Shown: piece after piece, positions 36,802 through 47,330 of the stretch
Numbering within the stretch: the first letter of the stretch is position 1
Layout: every line of letters begins with the position of its first letter
Origin: Manis javanica
Taxonomy: Eukaryota; Chordata; Mammalia; Pholidota; Manidae
Assembly (NCBI RefSeq): GCF_040802235.1
Contig: NC_133170.1
Span: forward strand, 43,409,501 to 43,473,500
Direction of reading: 5' to 3'
Length of the DNA: 64,000 bases
Made by a program: the position numbers and the translations under genes
Notes under the pieces: generated by a model
What the model saw: the letters and a program-made list of their open reading frames with translations, nothing else
Databases searched by the model: none
Told to the model about the DNA's origin: nothing

Positions 36802-37135
36802 TGTTGGCAGCCATGCTCAGAAAATAGCGCCCCATGCAGGGCAGCCGGAAGGCCCCGAACTTCCTAATGACAAATCATCCCACACCACTAAACTACATGC
36901 TAATTGCGCCTTGGCATAAGGACCAATGAGACCCACCAAATGGTTATGCTAATAAGGCATATGGAGCCGCACCAACCAGGTCAGAGCATGAGAACTATAT
37001 AAGCAAGCCTCTCCTTCCCCTCTGGGTCCTGCCCAACTCATTTGTTTCACAAAGAGCTGAAGAATAAAGCTTTCTGCAGAAGAATCCTGCTGTTGTTGCG
37101 TGCTGTTCTTGCCGGCGAGGACGGGGCGCGCGACA
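36802..37135 (+). repeat. provirus 3' LTR (334 bp)
   Basis: Same length and, by eye, same sequence as the 5' LTR, including TATATAA and AATAAA. It is followed at once by the CATATG duplication and resumed L1-C ORF2 sequence. Confidence 0.96.
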
Positions 37136-37141
37136 CATATG
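37136..37141. repeat. provirus target-site duplication, right
   Basis: CATATG, the partner of 34133-34138. L1-C ORF2 reads on without loss when one copy is removed. Confidence 0.95.
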
Positions 37142-37743
37142 CACCCCTATGTTTATCACAGCACTAATTACAATAGCCAAGATATGGAAGCAACCTAAGT
37201 GTCCATCAGTAGATGAATGGATAGAGAAGAGGTGGTACATATATACAATGGAATACTATTCAGCCATAAGAAAGAAACAAATCCTACTATTTGCAACAAC
37301 ATGGATGGAGCTGGAGGATATTATTCTCAGTGACATAAGCCTGGTGGAGAAAGACAAGTGCCAAATGATTTCCCTCATTTGTGGAGTATAACAATGAAGC
37401 AAAACTGAAGGAACAAAATAGCAGCAGGAACAAAACTCGGAGACTCCAAGAAAGGACCATTGTTTACCAAAGGGGTGGGATGTGGGAGGGAAGGTAGGGA
37501 GGGAGGGAGAAGGGGATTGAGGGATATTATGCTTAGTATACATGGTGTGGGAGTCACGGGGAAAACAGTGAAGCACAGAGAAGGCAAATAGTGAATCTGT
37601 GGCATCTTACTACACTAATGAACTGTGATTGCATTGGGATATGGGTGGGGACTTGATAATATGGGTAAATGTAGTAACCACATTGTTTTCTCATGTGAAA
37701 CCTTCGTAAGAGTGTATATTAATACCTTAATAAAAATTTTAAG

Positions 37744-37790
37744 AAAAGATTGTTTATCAATTATGCTTTAATAAAAAAAAGAAAAACAAT
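37744..37790 (+). repeat. resumed 3' end of L1-B
   Basis: 'gattgtttatcaattatgc' followed by TTTAATAAAAAAAAG matches the L1 3' end seen reversed at 18140-18180 and completes L1-B after the L1-C insertion. Confidence 0.8.
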
Positions 37791-38807
37791 GGAAACAAAC
37801 ATATGGAACAATTTTCAATCCCATTATAAATCAAATAATGTGAAATAAAGCAATGCCTTACAAATCATTATTTACTTTCTGAAATTTAGTGGTACAATCA
37901 TTTAGGAAGGAATTGGCAACAGGAACTAGAAAAATATCCATCTTTTAGCTTCTGCTGAAACTGTCCTAAGGAAATAATCTATGACATATAAAAAGGCATA
38001 TGCATAAATATGTTCATAGACTATTTTTATAGAAAGATTTGAGCAAAATCTAATGTCTAACAAGAGAAGGAATGAGTTAGCTAAAGAATCACATGTTGGC
38101 TTAAAGCAGTATTTTTGTTTATCATTAAAACATTTCTTCAGGTTGCTGTAATATCACTGAAATATTTATTAAATGATAAATGAAAAATGAAGACAAATGG
38201 TTCTTATGCCTGATATAACAACTGTACAAAATATGAATGCAGGAAAGTGTCACAGAAAGTGTAGCAGAGCCAAGAACTCAGGCTCTTGAGTCAGAAGTTG
38301 TGACTTTAAATCCTGGAGGTACCACTGTGTAGCATTATGACCTTGGCCAAATTACCCAATTTACCTCAGTTTCCTCACCTATAAAATGGAATTTAGTAAA
38401 AGTAGATGCCTCCTGGGGTTGTTTTGAGAGAAAATGAATTACCACCTGCAAAGCTCCAGGAGTAGTGATGGTGATACAGCAAGCTGTCAAAAGATGTTCA
38501 TTAACATGAATGCCACAAAATGCTAGTTGGTGTTGTATTAGGGTGGTAAGATAATGGGTGTTTTCATTCTTGTTTTCTAAATTTTGTATAATGTTATTTT
38601 TGTTTTATAGTGAAAATAGGTATTTCAGTATTTAAAAATTATTTCAAGAGGAGCCTTGTTTGTAATCAAGGCTAATCTCTCCTCTGGCCTAGGATCCTAG
38701 TTCTATTCCCTCTTGTTTATCTAGGATATGGTTCCAACCATCATCTACTTAGTGCTATCTCAAACTCCTCTACTGATTCACTAAATAAATAAAAAGATTA
38801 CTAAATG
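37791..38807. other. EFHB intron 1: unique sequence with a MIR
   Basis: About 38265-38430 is a plus-strand MIR ('attatgaccttggccaaattacccaatttacctcagtttcctc' type core). 38791-38807 is the left target-site copy of the next element. No gene recognised. Confidence 0.7.
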
Positions 38808-39220
38808 CCCTCTTACAGCACTAAACTATGTTTTCCACCTTTATCTTGCACCTACCTACCACTTCAGCATTTTATTAAAAATAATAATAATAATAATAAG
38901 GGAGAAATGTGGGATTCACATATAAATCAAGTATAAAAATCAAATGACCTGATTGTTTATAGTTCATAATGCATGATCAAAACCGAAAGTTTCTGTGATG
39001 ACTGCCCTTGTACTGTTCACCATGTAAGAACTTATTCACTATGTAAGAATTTGTTCACCATGTAAGAACTTGTTTGTTATGCTTCAGAAGATTGGAGACT
39101 GTTGAGAATTAGGCTTGGGGTTGATTAATGATTGTGTATTGAGTCCCCTATACAGAATTTTATTGTTGTTAATAACCATTTGATCAATAAATATGAGAGA
39201 TGCCCTCTCAAAAAAAAAAA
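38808..39220 (+). mobile_element. retroposed retroviral LTR transcript, copy 2, with TSD
   Basis: It starts about 105 bases before the LTR in the same 3' internal sequence as copy 1, includes the (TAA)n purine tract and the whole U3-R, and ends after AATAAA in about 12 A's. It is flanked by AAAAAGATTACTAAATG on the left (38791-38807) and AAGATTACTAAATG after the poly(A) (39221-39234). The A-rich start of the duplication is the usual L1 endonuclease target. A copy with U3 at its start cannot be a normal provirus; it is reverse-transcribed RNA inserted by L1. Confidence 0.88.
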
Positions 39221-39234
39221 AAGATTACTAAATG

Positions 39235-41403
39235 GAATCTACTCCCTTCTCTTCACTGTTGCACTTCTTAAGGAAAAAGAAAATCCACAATAATGTTCTC
39301 TATTTTCCCATTCATTTTTCAGTATATTGAAATCTGAGTTCTCCCTCCATTATGCCATTCTAACAATGTTGCTCATTTCCTTAATATCCAAAGCTAATCT
39401 TTATTCAATTTACTCTATCAGAGATAACACTGCTAAGTCACTTTCTCCTTGAAACTCTCTTCCCCATCCTATCACACTTAAGAAAGGAGGGTCTGAGTAG
39501 GAGGAGGAAGCAGAGGTTTTAAATTGCCTGTGTTGGACACCAAAAGCTGGTTGGTGGTATGCCTGTGTGTGAGATCAGGTCTGAGGCCACAGACTGCAGA
39601 GTCAATGCAGAAAGGAGAAGCAGCCATGGTCAAACGGAAAGAGTGGCTGGGGAAATCAAATATGGGAACCAGAAAGCAAAGTGGGTCAAAGACCAAAGAA
39701 CAGCCTGAGTGCAAAGGGGAACAATGTCGGCAGATGGCAGAAAAAATTCTGCAGACTCCCTATGACCACTTCAGCTGAATTGTATTATCAAATCTCAGTG
39801 TATAGAATCTCTTATTCTAAGAATATCTTAAGGATTCTTCCTTTATGTTCCTCACTACCACCATTTCAGACTCACCTCTTTCTTCTCCATTCTTTCTACT
39901 ATATAGTCATCCAGCCTTTCATTTATCAAACATATACTTACTGTGTGACCACTGTATGCCTGGCATTGTGATATACCATGGAGTTATATGATAAATATGA
40001 TAAAGTCCTTGTCCTCAAGAACTCACCTAGCTGACATTTCTTTCTCTAACCATCTTCATACATGTGCTTCCCAAGGTCTTGCCTAGATCTTCTCCCATCC
40101 CCACCCACGGCTTCAACTGTCTCACATTACAGACTTCTGCATTTGATGTCCTATAGTTAACTCAACTTTTTCATTTTATATCCTTTAGATGTCTCAAATT
40201 CAGTAGGTCCAATACCAGATACTTATTTGCCACCAAACTGGAAGAGATCATTACCAACCCAGAAATTCCTAATTCATCCATCACCTTCCCTTTTTCAACA
40301 CATAGATCTACAACTGGATGGCAATTTTAACAATATCATCTCTTAAAAAGTTCTCAAAATTGTACTCTCCTCTCTATCCTAACTCTACATTAACTTCAGA
40401 CCATCATTACTCTGGAAAAATAGCCTTCTAATTTTTTCCTGTCACCCAATACTCCCCCTTCCAATCCACCATTACTACTGATAGAGAGAGTATTATCTCT
40501 TTAAAAGGAAAATTTTATTTATTTATTCCATCATTAAGATTAAGATCCACCATTGCTTCTATATTCATGTTTTACCCCTGGAACTTTAGATTCTCCCATA
40601 TATTTCTTCTTCATCTTCATCTCTTAAAACTATGCTGACTAAACAGAATTGTTTATATCTTCCAAAAACAAGATGCTTTGATCATACTCTATGCCTTCCT
40701 TTGCCCAAGATGCTGTAACACTTCCATGTGACAAATACAGTCACCCTTCAAAATTAGCTCAAATATTACTTGCTTTGTAAAGCCTTTCCCATCCCTTCCA
40801 AACAGAGTTGTCCAATCTTTCCACTGAGCTCTGTGCTTAGAGTGTACTTCTACTAAGGGAGAATCACACTTACTTTCTATTCATTTATACATCCACATAG
40901 TATTTGTTTCATGATCTGTCTCCAACACTGGTGTGCAGGCCTATACCTAGAGGGTAGGGATATGAGCTTTTTGTTTTCTATTGCCTTGTACCCAGCCTAA
41001 TGGCGACCACAAGTCCTTGCTGAAAGAATGAATTAATTCACCCAATAAATAATTTAAGGAGAAAAGAAACATATTTCTTTTTCTAGTCATTACATGAATA
41101 TTAGGATACAAAGCACACCTCAGTGAGGTTTGATAAAATACAGATTGAGGAATGAAATGAAGATCAAAGGAGAAAGGAGGGTGAAATCAAGAGGAACCAC
41201 AGAAAAAGCTGGTATTTACACAAGCAGTGAATTGGAGATTGAACAGTAACAGGTGGAAGGAGTCCGCTGGGATAAGGAATATCAGAATCCCAATGAAATC
41301 TTGCAGTTTGACTCTACAAATCCAAACAAGTCTCTCAATTTATCATCTTCATAAAGACAAGGCTATACATAGTTTCTAGGGAAAGTACTAGAAAAGAACT
41401 TAC
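39235..41403. other. EFHB intron 1, 5' part: unique sequence and L2
   Basis: About 39920-40025 and 40730-41050 resemble L2/MIR-type ancient repeats, the latter with the L2-like end 'agggtagggatatgag...ttgctgaaagaatgaat'. The rest up to the exon 1 donor at 41403 shows no recognised feature. Confidence 0.5.
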
Positions 41404-42330
41404 ACTTGGCCAGTCAGGCGTCCGATCCAAAAATTTCCCAGAGTATATGGGTCTGATTCGATCTGGAGGTTCTACTCCTGCTTCAGCCTCTTTTTTCTTT
41501 TCAGGGTGTAGAGCAACCTGGTGTTCAGGAGGTTCTATCACCAAGCCCGTTTGGGGATCTGTGGTCCTGGTTTCATCCAGCTCCTCTGGTTGGAGCAGCC
41601 CAGTGTCCACCTCCACACGAGGCTTCATTTCTGCACTGGGCTCCATCACCATACAGGTCGGCTGTGTTTCCAGTTCTGGTCTAGGTTCCATACCCAAGGC
41701 AGGCTGCTTCCACTCTGAAGTCCCCAACCCTTCAGGGGCACCAGCCACAGGACCTCTCCCTCTCCCAAGAGACTGCGGCCTCTCACACACCATGCTCACA
41801 GGAGGCTGGGTCATCCTCCCAGGAGAACACCCTGCCAGAACACATTCAGTTTCTAAACCGACTCTTCCTGGCAGCATGCCCAGGGAAGGTTTTGTTTCCC
41901 GTGAGGTTAAGACCCTGTTGGCTCCCAAATTACTCCTCTCCATGAGGGTCCTCGAAATATTCTGTCTTTTTAATCTCAGTTCGAGCTCCTCACTCAATGG
42001 AGATTTTCTTTGTGATGATGCTATCCTCGCTTCATATTTATTATTAACCGACAGGCTCTCCCTCCTGGGAGAATCTTTTCCTAATCCCTTTCTGAGCCCC
42101 AACTCCGTCGGAGATTTTATTCCCACGAAGACACTCCTCTCTCCTAAATCATCCTTTCCTTCCCGCGGGAGCCCGACCTCCGCACGAGAGGGAGATTTCC
42201 TCCCAGACACCCTCTTTCCTCCAAGGGCGTTCATCTCTAAGGGAAAAGCTGTACCTGGCTGGAGGGAAGTTTCCAAACCCTTGGGAGTCCCCAACCCTTT
42301 GAGGGACCCCATTCTCAAGAAGGAGCACAT
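41404..42330 (-). CDS. EFHB: EFHB exon 1 (first coding exon)
   Basis: From ATG 42330 the frame is open for 309 codons to the donor CCAAGT|GTAAGT (intron starts 41403). The last residues, RIRPIYSGKFLDRTPDWPS, match human EFHB as I recall it, and the next residue (Ala) is supplied by exon 2. An in-frame TAA lies just upstream (about 42370-42372), so translation starts here or at the next ATG (42312). The encoded N-terminal region is Pro/Glu/Gly/Ser-rich, low in hydrophobics and probably disordered. It has loosely repeated 'P-x-L-E-x-x-P' phrases and no EF-hand. EFHB (CFAP21) sits inside ciliary doublet microtubules. Exons 1-5 in the window give about 475 codons; the C-terminal EF-hands are off to the left. 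Confidence 0.92.
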
Positions 42331-42413
42331 CCCCGCTCGGCCTCCCAGCCACCACTTCCTGCCTACCAATTAACACGTAGCGGAGTTCACAGAAGTCGGA
42401 GGTCTGTTTACCG

Positions 42414-42427
42414 GTTACCTAGGGAAC
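42414..42427 (-). promoter_or_regulatory. RFX X-box upstream of EFHB
   Basis: GTTACCTAGGGAAC agrees with the X-box consensus GTYNCC-AT-RGNAAC at every fixed position except the central AT, which is TA here. It lies 84 bases upstream of the EFHB ATG. RFX factors drive ciliary genes through X-boxes close to the start site, which suits EFHB. Confidence 0.6.
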
Positions 42428-45400
42428 TGGGGCGTGGCTTGGCGCTCAAACGTATCAGGAGCAGGTTCCCGCCGATCTCTCTCCATCTCCTGCGTTTTCC
42501 CTCTCATTTTCTCTTTCCTCCTCTCTGGTTCTCCATCTCTCCTTCCCCCTTCTTTACTGGACTCTGAGGGCAAGGAAACTTGAAGGATGTGGTCTTGGAC
42601 ACTATAGCAAATGCACACCTTCTCTTCGGTTTCCCAAGCAATGCAATCCCCTAGGATGGGTTCAGCCATGGGCTTCCTCCTGGCCATTGGCCTATTAATT
42701 GTACAGGTGGTCTTGGAAAAAATGACCCTCTTTCTGGTGGTAACCACTAATTTTAGGTCCTTCCTTGCACACTGCATGTAGTTCTTTTATCACTAAAGAA
42801 CTATAATTATATTTAGTAGTTGTGGTATAGTAACATTGAAAGTGTGAGAACGTTTAGACTTTAATTACGTTTTAAATAGCATTTAAATATATTATAGTTT
42901 GAGATGTTACACAATAATGCATATTGAATTTTTAAGATACTGTGGCAAAACTAATTTTAAGTATGGGATTTTAAGTTGGGGTTATACATAGTCTGTCAGG
43001 TTTAAAAGTGTATTTGGTGATTTTTTATATTCCACACATACAGGGGGTGTAAAATTTGAATGAAATTTATAGGATTTCAGTATTTCTAAGAACTCTGTAA
43101 AAAGAACTTGTAAAATCCAAAAAATTTAAGTGATTAGGGGACACTATTTAACATTTGTAAAAACTGATTTTCTAGATAGCTTAATATAAATATTATTCTC
43201 CTAAGCACTCTAAAAGACTTGTTAGCATCTATGTTTGTATAAGGGTTCATTCAATTCTTTTGTTTTTACAAGTATCTATTGGGTCCCTATTTTGTGTCAG
43301 TCTTGGGAATACAATGGAATATAAACAAACCCCTATCCCATGGAATTTATATTCTAGTAGAGGTAGATAACCATCGAGTAAACCAATAAATAACATCATT
43401 TCACAGAGTGGTAAGTGTGAAAAAGAGATTGATATGGAGGGATGCTACTTTCGAATTGGTGAGTTTAGAAGTTGCTTAGGTAGGTGGCATTTGAACTGAG
43501 GCTTGCATGATACACTGCAAAGACACAAGCTTTTTAAACATGACTAGATAGTTTTTTTCTCACTGCCTTGTCATCATGCCTACAATTCCTTATGTTAGAA
43601 TTACTTTTTGGTGTCTCTAGACAGTCCCAGATAAAAGTAAATGTTGCCATTCATTACCATCTATACAAAGATTAATTCTTCAACACACAATGGAAGAAAG
43701 ATTTCCTGGAAGAGAAGGTAAATTTGGGGTGCTGTGGGTGATCATAAGACTCAAGGTGCTGGGAATTCATGAGTAGGGTTTTAGAGATTGGAGGGCAAAT
43801 GAGGCACTGAGGGCAGAGTTCAAGTCTTCATGACTTTATTTAGGGCCCATTCATTTTGTATCTTCCTTAATAAGCTCTGTCGATGAGTAGGATCCCACAC
43901 TTGACACTAAAATATATACAATTATCAGTCCTTCTCAGTCATCTGGGGTTACGGAAAAAACAGAGGCATATTGTGATTGGCAATAGAAGAGAAAAGCTCT
44001 CCTGTGGCATTTTAGCCTCTCAAAGTACCACTGGATCCTGGAATTGCTAGCCACTGAAAAGCAGCACTCTCCCAGGCAAACATTATGACTAAACTAGAAA
44101 ATATTGCGGAAGGTATTCATGAAGGTGAATTAAAAGACAAAATTGGTAGAAAGAAATAGATGAGGAAGCAATATCCTAGAATGATGAATGGGAAGCTCCT
44201 AACAATTCATAAATGTCAGCATTCATGTGTTATGAGATCTTCTTAAGTCAAATGTCCACGATTCTAAATGTAATTATGTTCACAAATATTTTGGGGTCCC
44301 TATTATATCAAAGGCCCTCTGTGAGGAATTGAAATGATGAATAAATTATTCCTGGCATTTAAGAATGTTAAAATCCTTAAGGGAAAGAAAGCCCGAAGAG
44401 AAAAGTCTAGAAACTCTTTAACTGTAAAATAAGGCAGATAGAACCATTATAGGGAGTAAAGTATCATGAACCCATAGGAAAAAGATAACTAAATCCAGTA
44501 TAAGTATCCTCAGATGCCAAAGAGAGGACCTGGCCTCCTGGCCAAGGTGAGACCTGCAGTGATGGGCAGTAGTGTTGTTTCAGGTGGAGAGAACGAAGTG
44601 ACCAAAAACACCGAGATGAGAACGAACACGCAACATTCTGGGAGCAAAGAGTACATCGGTATGAATAGGGCACAAAGCAAGAGACTGGGGGAGAGGGAGC
44701 CTATAGAAATAGAATGAAAGGATTGTAGGTTGGGACTAGAGTTAAAGAACTTTGGACTTTTGTAAGTAATGAGACACAGCCGGATATTTTTGAGTAGTGT
44801 AAAGAATGGATAGAAAAGGCCAGAATGTACATAATTCCAGTTTACATGAATATCACCACAGATTCAGGGATTAGAGAATTTTGGTTAACAGAATGGACAA
44901 TGGTTTATGAGGGAAAGAAGGAAGAGTTCAAGATGATTCTGCCCTTTTGACTCTACATGACTGGAAGGCTATTAATACCAGTCACCAAGCAGAAGCAAGT
45001 TTGGGGTGGATTAGGTATGGTTTTGGACACTGTTGACATCCCAAACTGATGTGACACGTCCTATTTCCTGATTCTTCCTGGGATTGTCCAAGAGGTATCA
45101 CCATGACTAACATATCATATTGGAACAGCCCCTTGGAAATAAAGTGCCACATATATTATTAACGCATGACACATTAAGTTCTGCCGGTTAGTAACGGGGG
45201 AGTTGATCGCAAGACTGGTTGTTGAAGGGCTCAAATTACCTTCATTGCATCACATTGACTGAGCAACCCACAGGATACTTTACCCCGATTAAACAATGCA
45301 GACAACATCGATGTCCTCACAACAGGGCTATGAATGGCAATCTGCAAAGTAGCCCTTATCCTGAGGAAAAATCAATTTAACCTCCTACCAAAGTACAAAA

Positions 45401-46160
45401 CTTAATTTTGTTTTGGGTTCAGTTGTCTGGCCAGGAGATTGCCTGTTGCATGAGATTCACCCAAAGCAGCCTGCCCTCTGTAGGTGTGCAGTGCAGAGTG
45501 ATGTCAAAGTCTGGGGTTGTCTCACTGGAATCCTGCTTACCAACTCAGCTTCTGAGCCAGCCAGCACGTTAGAATACCATTTCATCACCAAGTGACTTTG
45601 GACAAATTACACAACCTCTGTGCCTCAAATTCTTTACCTGTAGAACAGGCACGCCTCATTCAATAATTCCACAACCATGACTGAAGACTCCTGGCTGCCA
45701 GGCACTATCTGGACACGGCGGCTAGGACCACTTTGGGGACTTAGAAATACTCTAATAGAGAAAGGCGAGGCAGTTAGTCTCAGAGTGAAAAACTCGTAGT
45801 TAAGAATAAAACACAAGTCCTATAAAGCTCTCAGTAGAGTGACTCGCGAGGCAAACTGAATGAAAGCTAGATATAATTTTTAGATTTGCCCCTCCCCACC
45901 CAAAACAGATACTCTCAATAAAAGCATATTATTAAGATTTTCCTCGCCTTAAGGACAGCTTCTGGAGTGAGTAGGGTCTTATCTTCCACCCAGGGGTAAA
46001 TACCACTTACCGGCCTTTACAGACCCACCCATCCCCAGGGACACATTGGGGTCTCTCTCGTGCCAGGGGAGTCCCCCCAAAAACCCCGTAACAGAGTTGC
46101 CAAGGATGGGCTGTTGCAGGGTAAGCTAAGGGGGACTGTGAGCTAATATTCACAGAGGGC
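42428..46160. other. EFHB-RAB5A intergenic region
   Basis: No gene recognised. About 43250-43510 looks like an ancient L2/MIR-type repeat ('tctattgggtccctattttgtg...ggaatttatattctag'). About 45540-45650 is a plus-strand MIR ('agtgactttggacaaattacacaacctctgtgcctc'). The minus-strand frame at 42415-42777 has no recognisable similarity and may be 5' UTR or chance. Confidence 0.5.
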
Positions 46161-46169
46161 ACTTCGCCG

Positions 46170-47330
46170 CCTCACCGACGGTGGGAGCAACTAATCCAAG
46201 CTCTCGCCGGCTTCCCCGAAACTCGAAGAGCGAAGGAGACGCGCGAGCGCACTGACACTGCGCCGAGACCACCGCCTCCGGAGAACAATGGCGGCGGCGA
46301 GGGCGGGGTCGCGCACCCCGGGCGACGGAGGTGGCTGGACGCGCCCCACCTGCTCGCAGAGAGCACGTGACACACCTGCCCCAGCTGGGGGGGCGGAGGG
46401 GGCTTTGAAGGGGGAAGGGGGAGGGGATGGAGCGGCCGAACTGGTGACGATAGGAAGTGACGAAGGGGCGTAGTTCTCTACGTGCAGCGACGTGGCGGCG
46501 AGGCCGGCGCCGCGCGGCGGAAGTGGCTCCCGCGCTGGGACCTGAGTGTTAGTGTTTTGGTTCGCGAAGCAGTCGGCGGCCGGCCTAAGGGGAGGAGGCG
46601 GAGGAGGGAGGAGGAAGAAGAATTGGTCGGAACTGGAGCGCCGGCGTCGGCGGAGGAGGAGAAAGAGACAGGCGGAGCGGAGAGAGGCGGAGACGGAGGC
46701 CGACGGGGGCGGCACCACGGCGCAAGCCCCGCGCTGACCAGTCTGAGTGGAGCGGCGCACGGAGGAGACGCGCTGCCACAGCATCAGCTTCAGCCTCCTG
46801 TCAGACTGCGTCTGGAACCTGCTGCCGGGAAGCGTCAGCCCCGCGGCTCCGCGCCCTGCGGTCTCAGGTAACAAGCCGTGCCCCGCTGCTCAGGGCGGGC
46901 CGGGACCCCAGGTATCCGCCGTCCCTAGCTCGCGCCTTCTCCCTCTCGTGCACCGGCGCCCCAGCCCAGAGAGCTGTCTGATCCGGCACCTCGTCCTGCC
47001 AGCGCTGTTGACTCATCCATCAGGGGGCTCTGGGGACGATTTGGGGACTGGCTGAGCGAGCGACGGGTGTCACCCTCTTCCCTTCTCAAGATGGCGCCGT
47101 GAAAGAGTGCTGGAGGCCGCGGTTCCGCCTGGCCCTGTGCTGGCAGTCCTCGGGGGATTCCCGGCCACAGCCGAGCCAGGTTCAGGGGAGGAGGGCAGGA
47201 AAGATGGCTACGAGGCCTGGCGGGTCCGGCCCCAGGCGGTCCGGTGTCTGGTATCAGTTACCCAGGTGCTCTCCGCGGAGGAACCAGGCCCCCAGCAGGT
47301 GTGAATTTGGGGAGCTCCGTGCCTTCGACT
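46170..47330. promoter_or_regulatory. RAB5A: CpG-island promoter of RAB5A
   Basis: A GC-rich, CpG-dense block surrounded by AT-rich DNA, with no obvious TATA box. Visible motifs: CACGTGAC E-box (46364-46371), AGGAAGTGACG (about 46453-46463, ETS plus half CRE), GCGGAAGTGG (46517-46526, ETS), CAAGATGGCGCC (47087-47098) and AAGATGGCTA (47201-47210), both YY1-like. This is a typical housekeeping promoter, in keeping with RAB5A being expressed in most cells. The long open frames in this block on both strands are GC-content shadows. Confidence 0.9.
46540..46867 (+). other. RAB5A: RAB5A exon 1, 5' UTR (non-coding)
   Basis: The 3' end is well placed: GTCTCAG|GTAACA gives a donor at 46868. The 5' end is a guess from the position of the ETS motifs. 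No ATG was seen between about 46540 and 46867, so there is no upstream reading frame. It is GC- and purine-rich (GGAGGAGG tracts at 46590-46700), which could fold stably in the leader. Confidence 0.75.

Larger units (their letters stand above)
34139..37135 (+). mobile_element. young class II (IAP-like) endogenous provirus, internally deleted
   Basis: A complete LTR-to-LTR insertion of 2997 bases with a 6-bp duplication, inserted into ORF2 of L1-C in EFHB intron 1, antisense to EFHB. The interior (2329 bases) carries a leader with a tRNA-Phe primer binding site, a gag lacking nucleocapsid, and the last 130 codons of env TM, then a purine tract. Protease, pol and most of env are missing. The two 334-base LTRs look identical base for base, which means a very recent insertion. 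A tRNA-Phe primer site is the hallmark of rodent intracisternal A particles, and gag looks beta-type, hence 'IAP-like'. The defects probably predate the insertion, so it was likely mobilised in trans. Confidence 0.95.
28531..37743 (+). mobile_element. L1-C: full-length-type LINE-1 inside L1-B, itself split by a provirus
   Basis: It begins with a 5' UTR of the 'aagatggtggtgtgagag' type at about 28541, then ORF1 (29554), ORF2 (30597) and a 3' UTR ending about 37743 with a short A-rich tail. Target-site duplication: left AAAATTGTTTAT (28518-28529), right AAAAGATTGTTTAT (37744-37757), nearly the same. The right copy leads straight into the rest of the L1-B 3' UTR. A 3-kb provirus with its 6-bp duplication occupies 34139-37141, so the L1 itself is about 6.2 kb. 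It is antisense to EFHB in intron 1. Confidence 0.9.

Noticed and set aside
41447..42373. 308-codon plus-strand frame opposite EFHB exon 1
   Set aside because: It is the antisense shadow of the EFHB coding exon.
42415..42777. 120-codon minus-strand open frame upstream of EFHB
   Set aside because: No similarity recognised, Arg/Lys/Glu-rich, no splice or start evidence. It may be EFHB 5' UTR or chance; left unannotated as a gene.
46191..46874. 227-codon minus-strand frame and several plus-strand frames in the CpG island
   Set aside because: High GC removes stop codons by chance; sequences are low-complexity Ala/Pro/Arg/Ser and no family is recognised.
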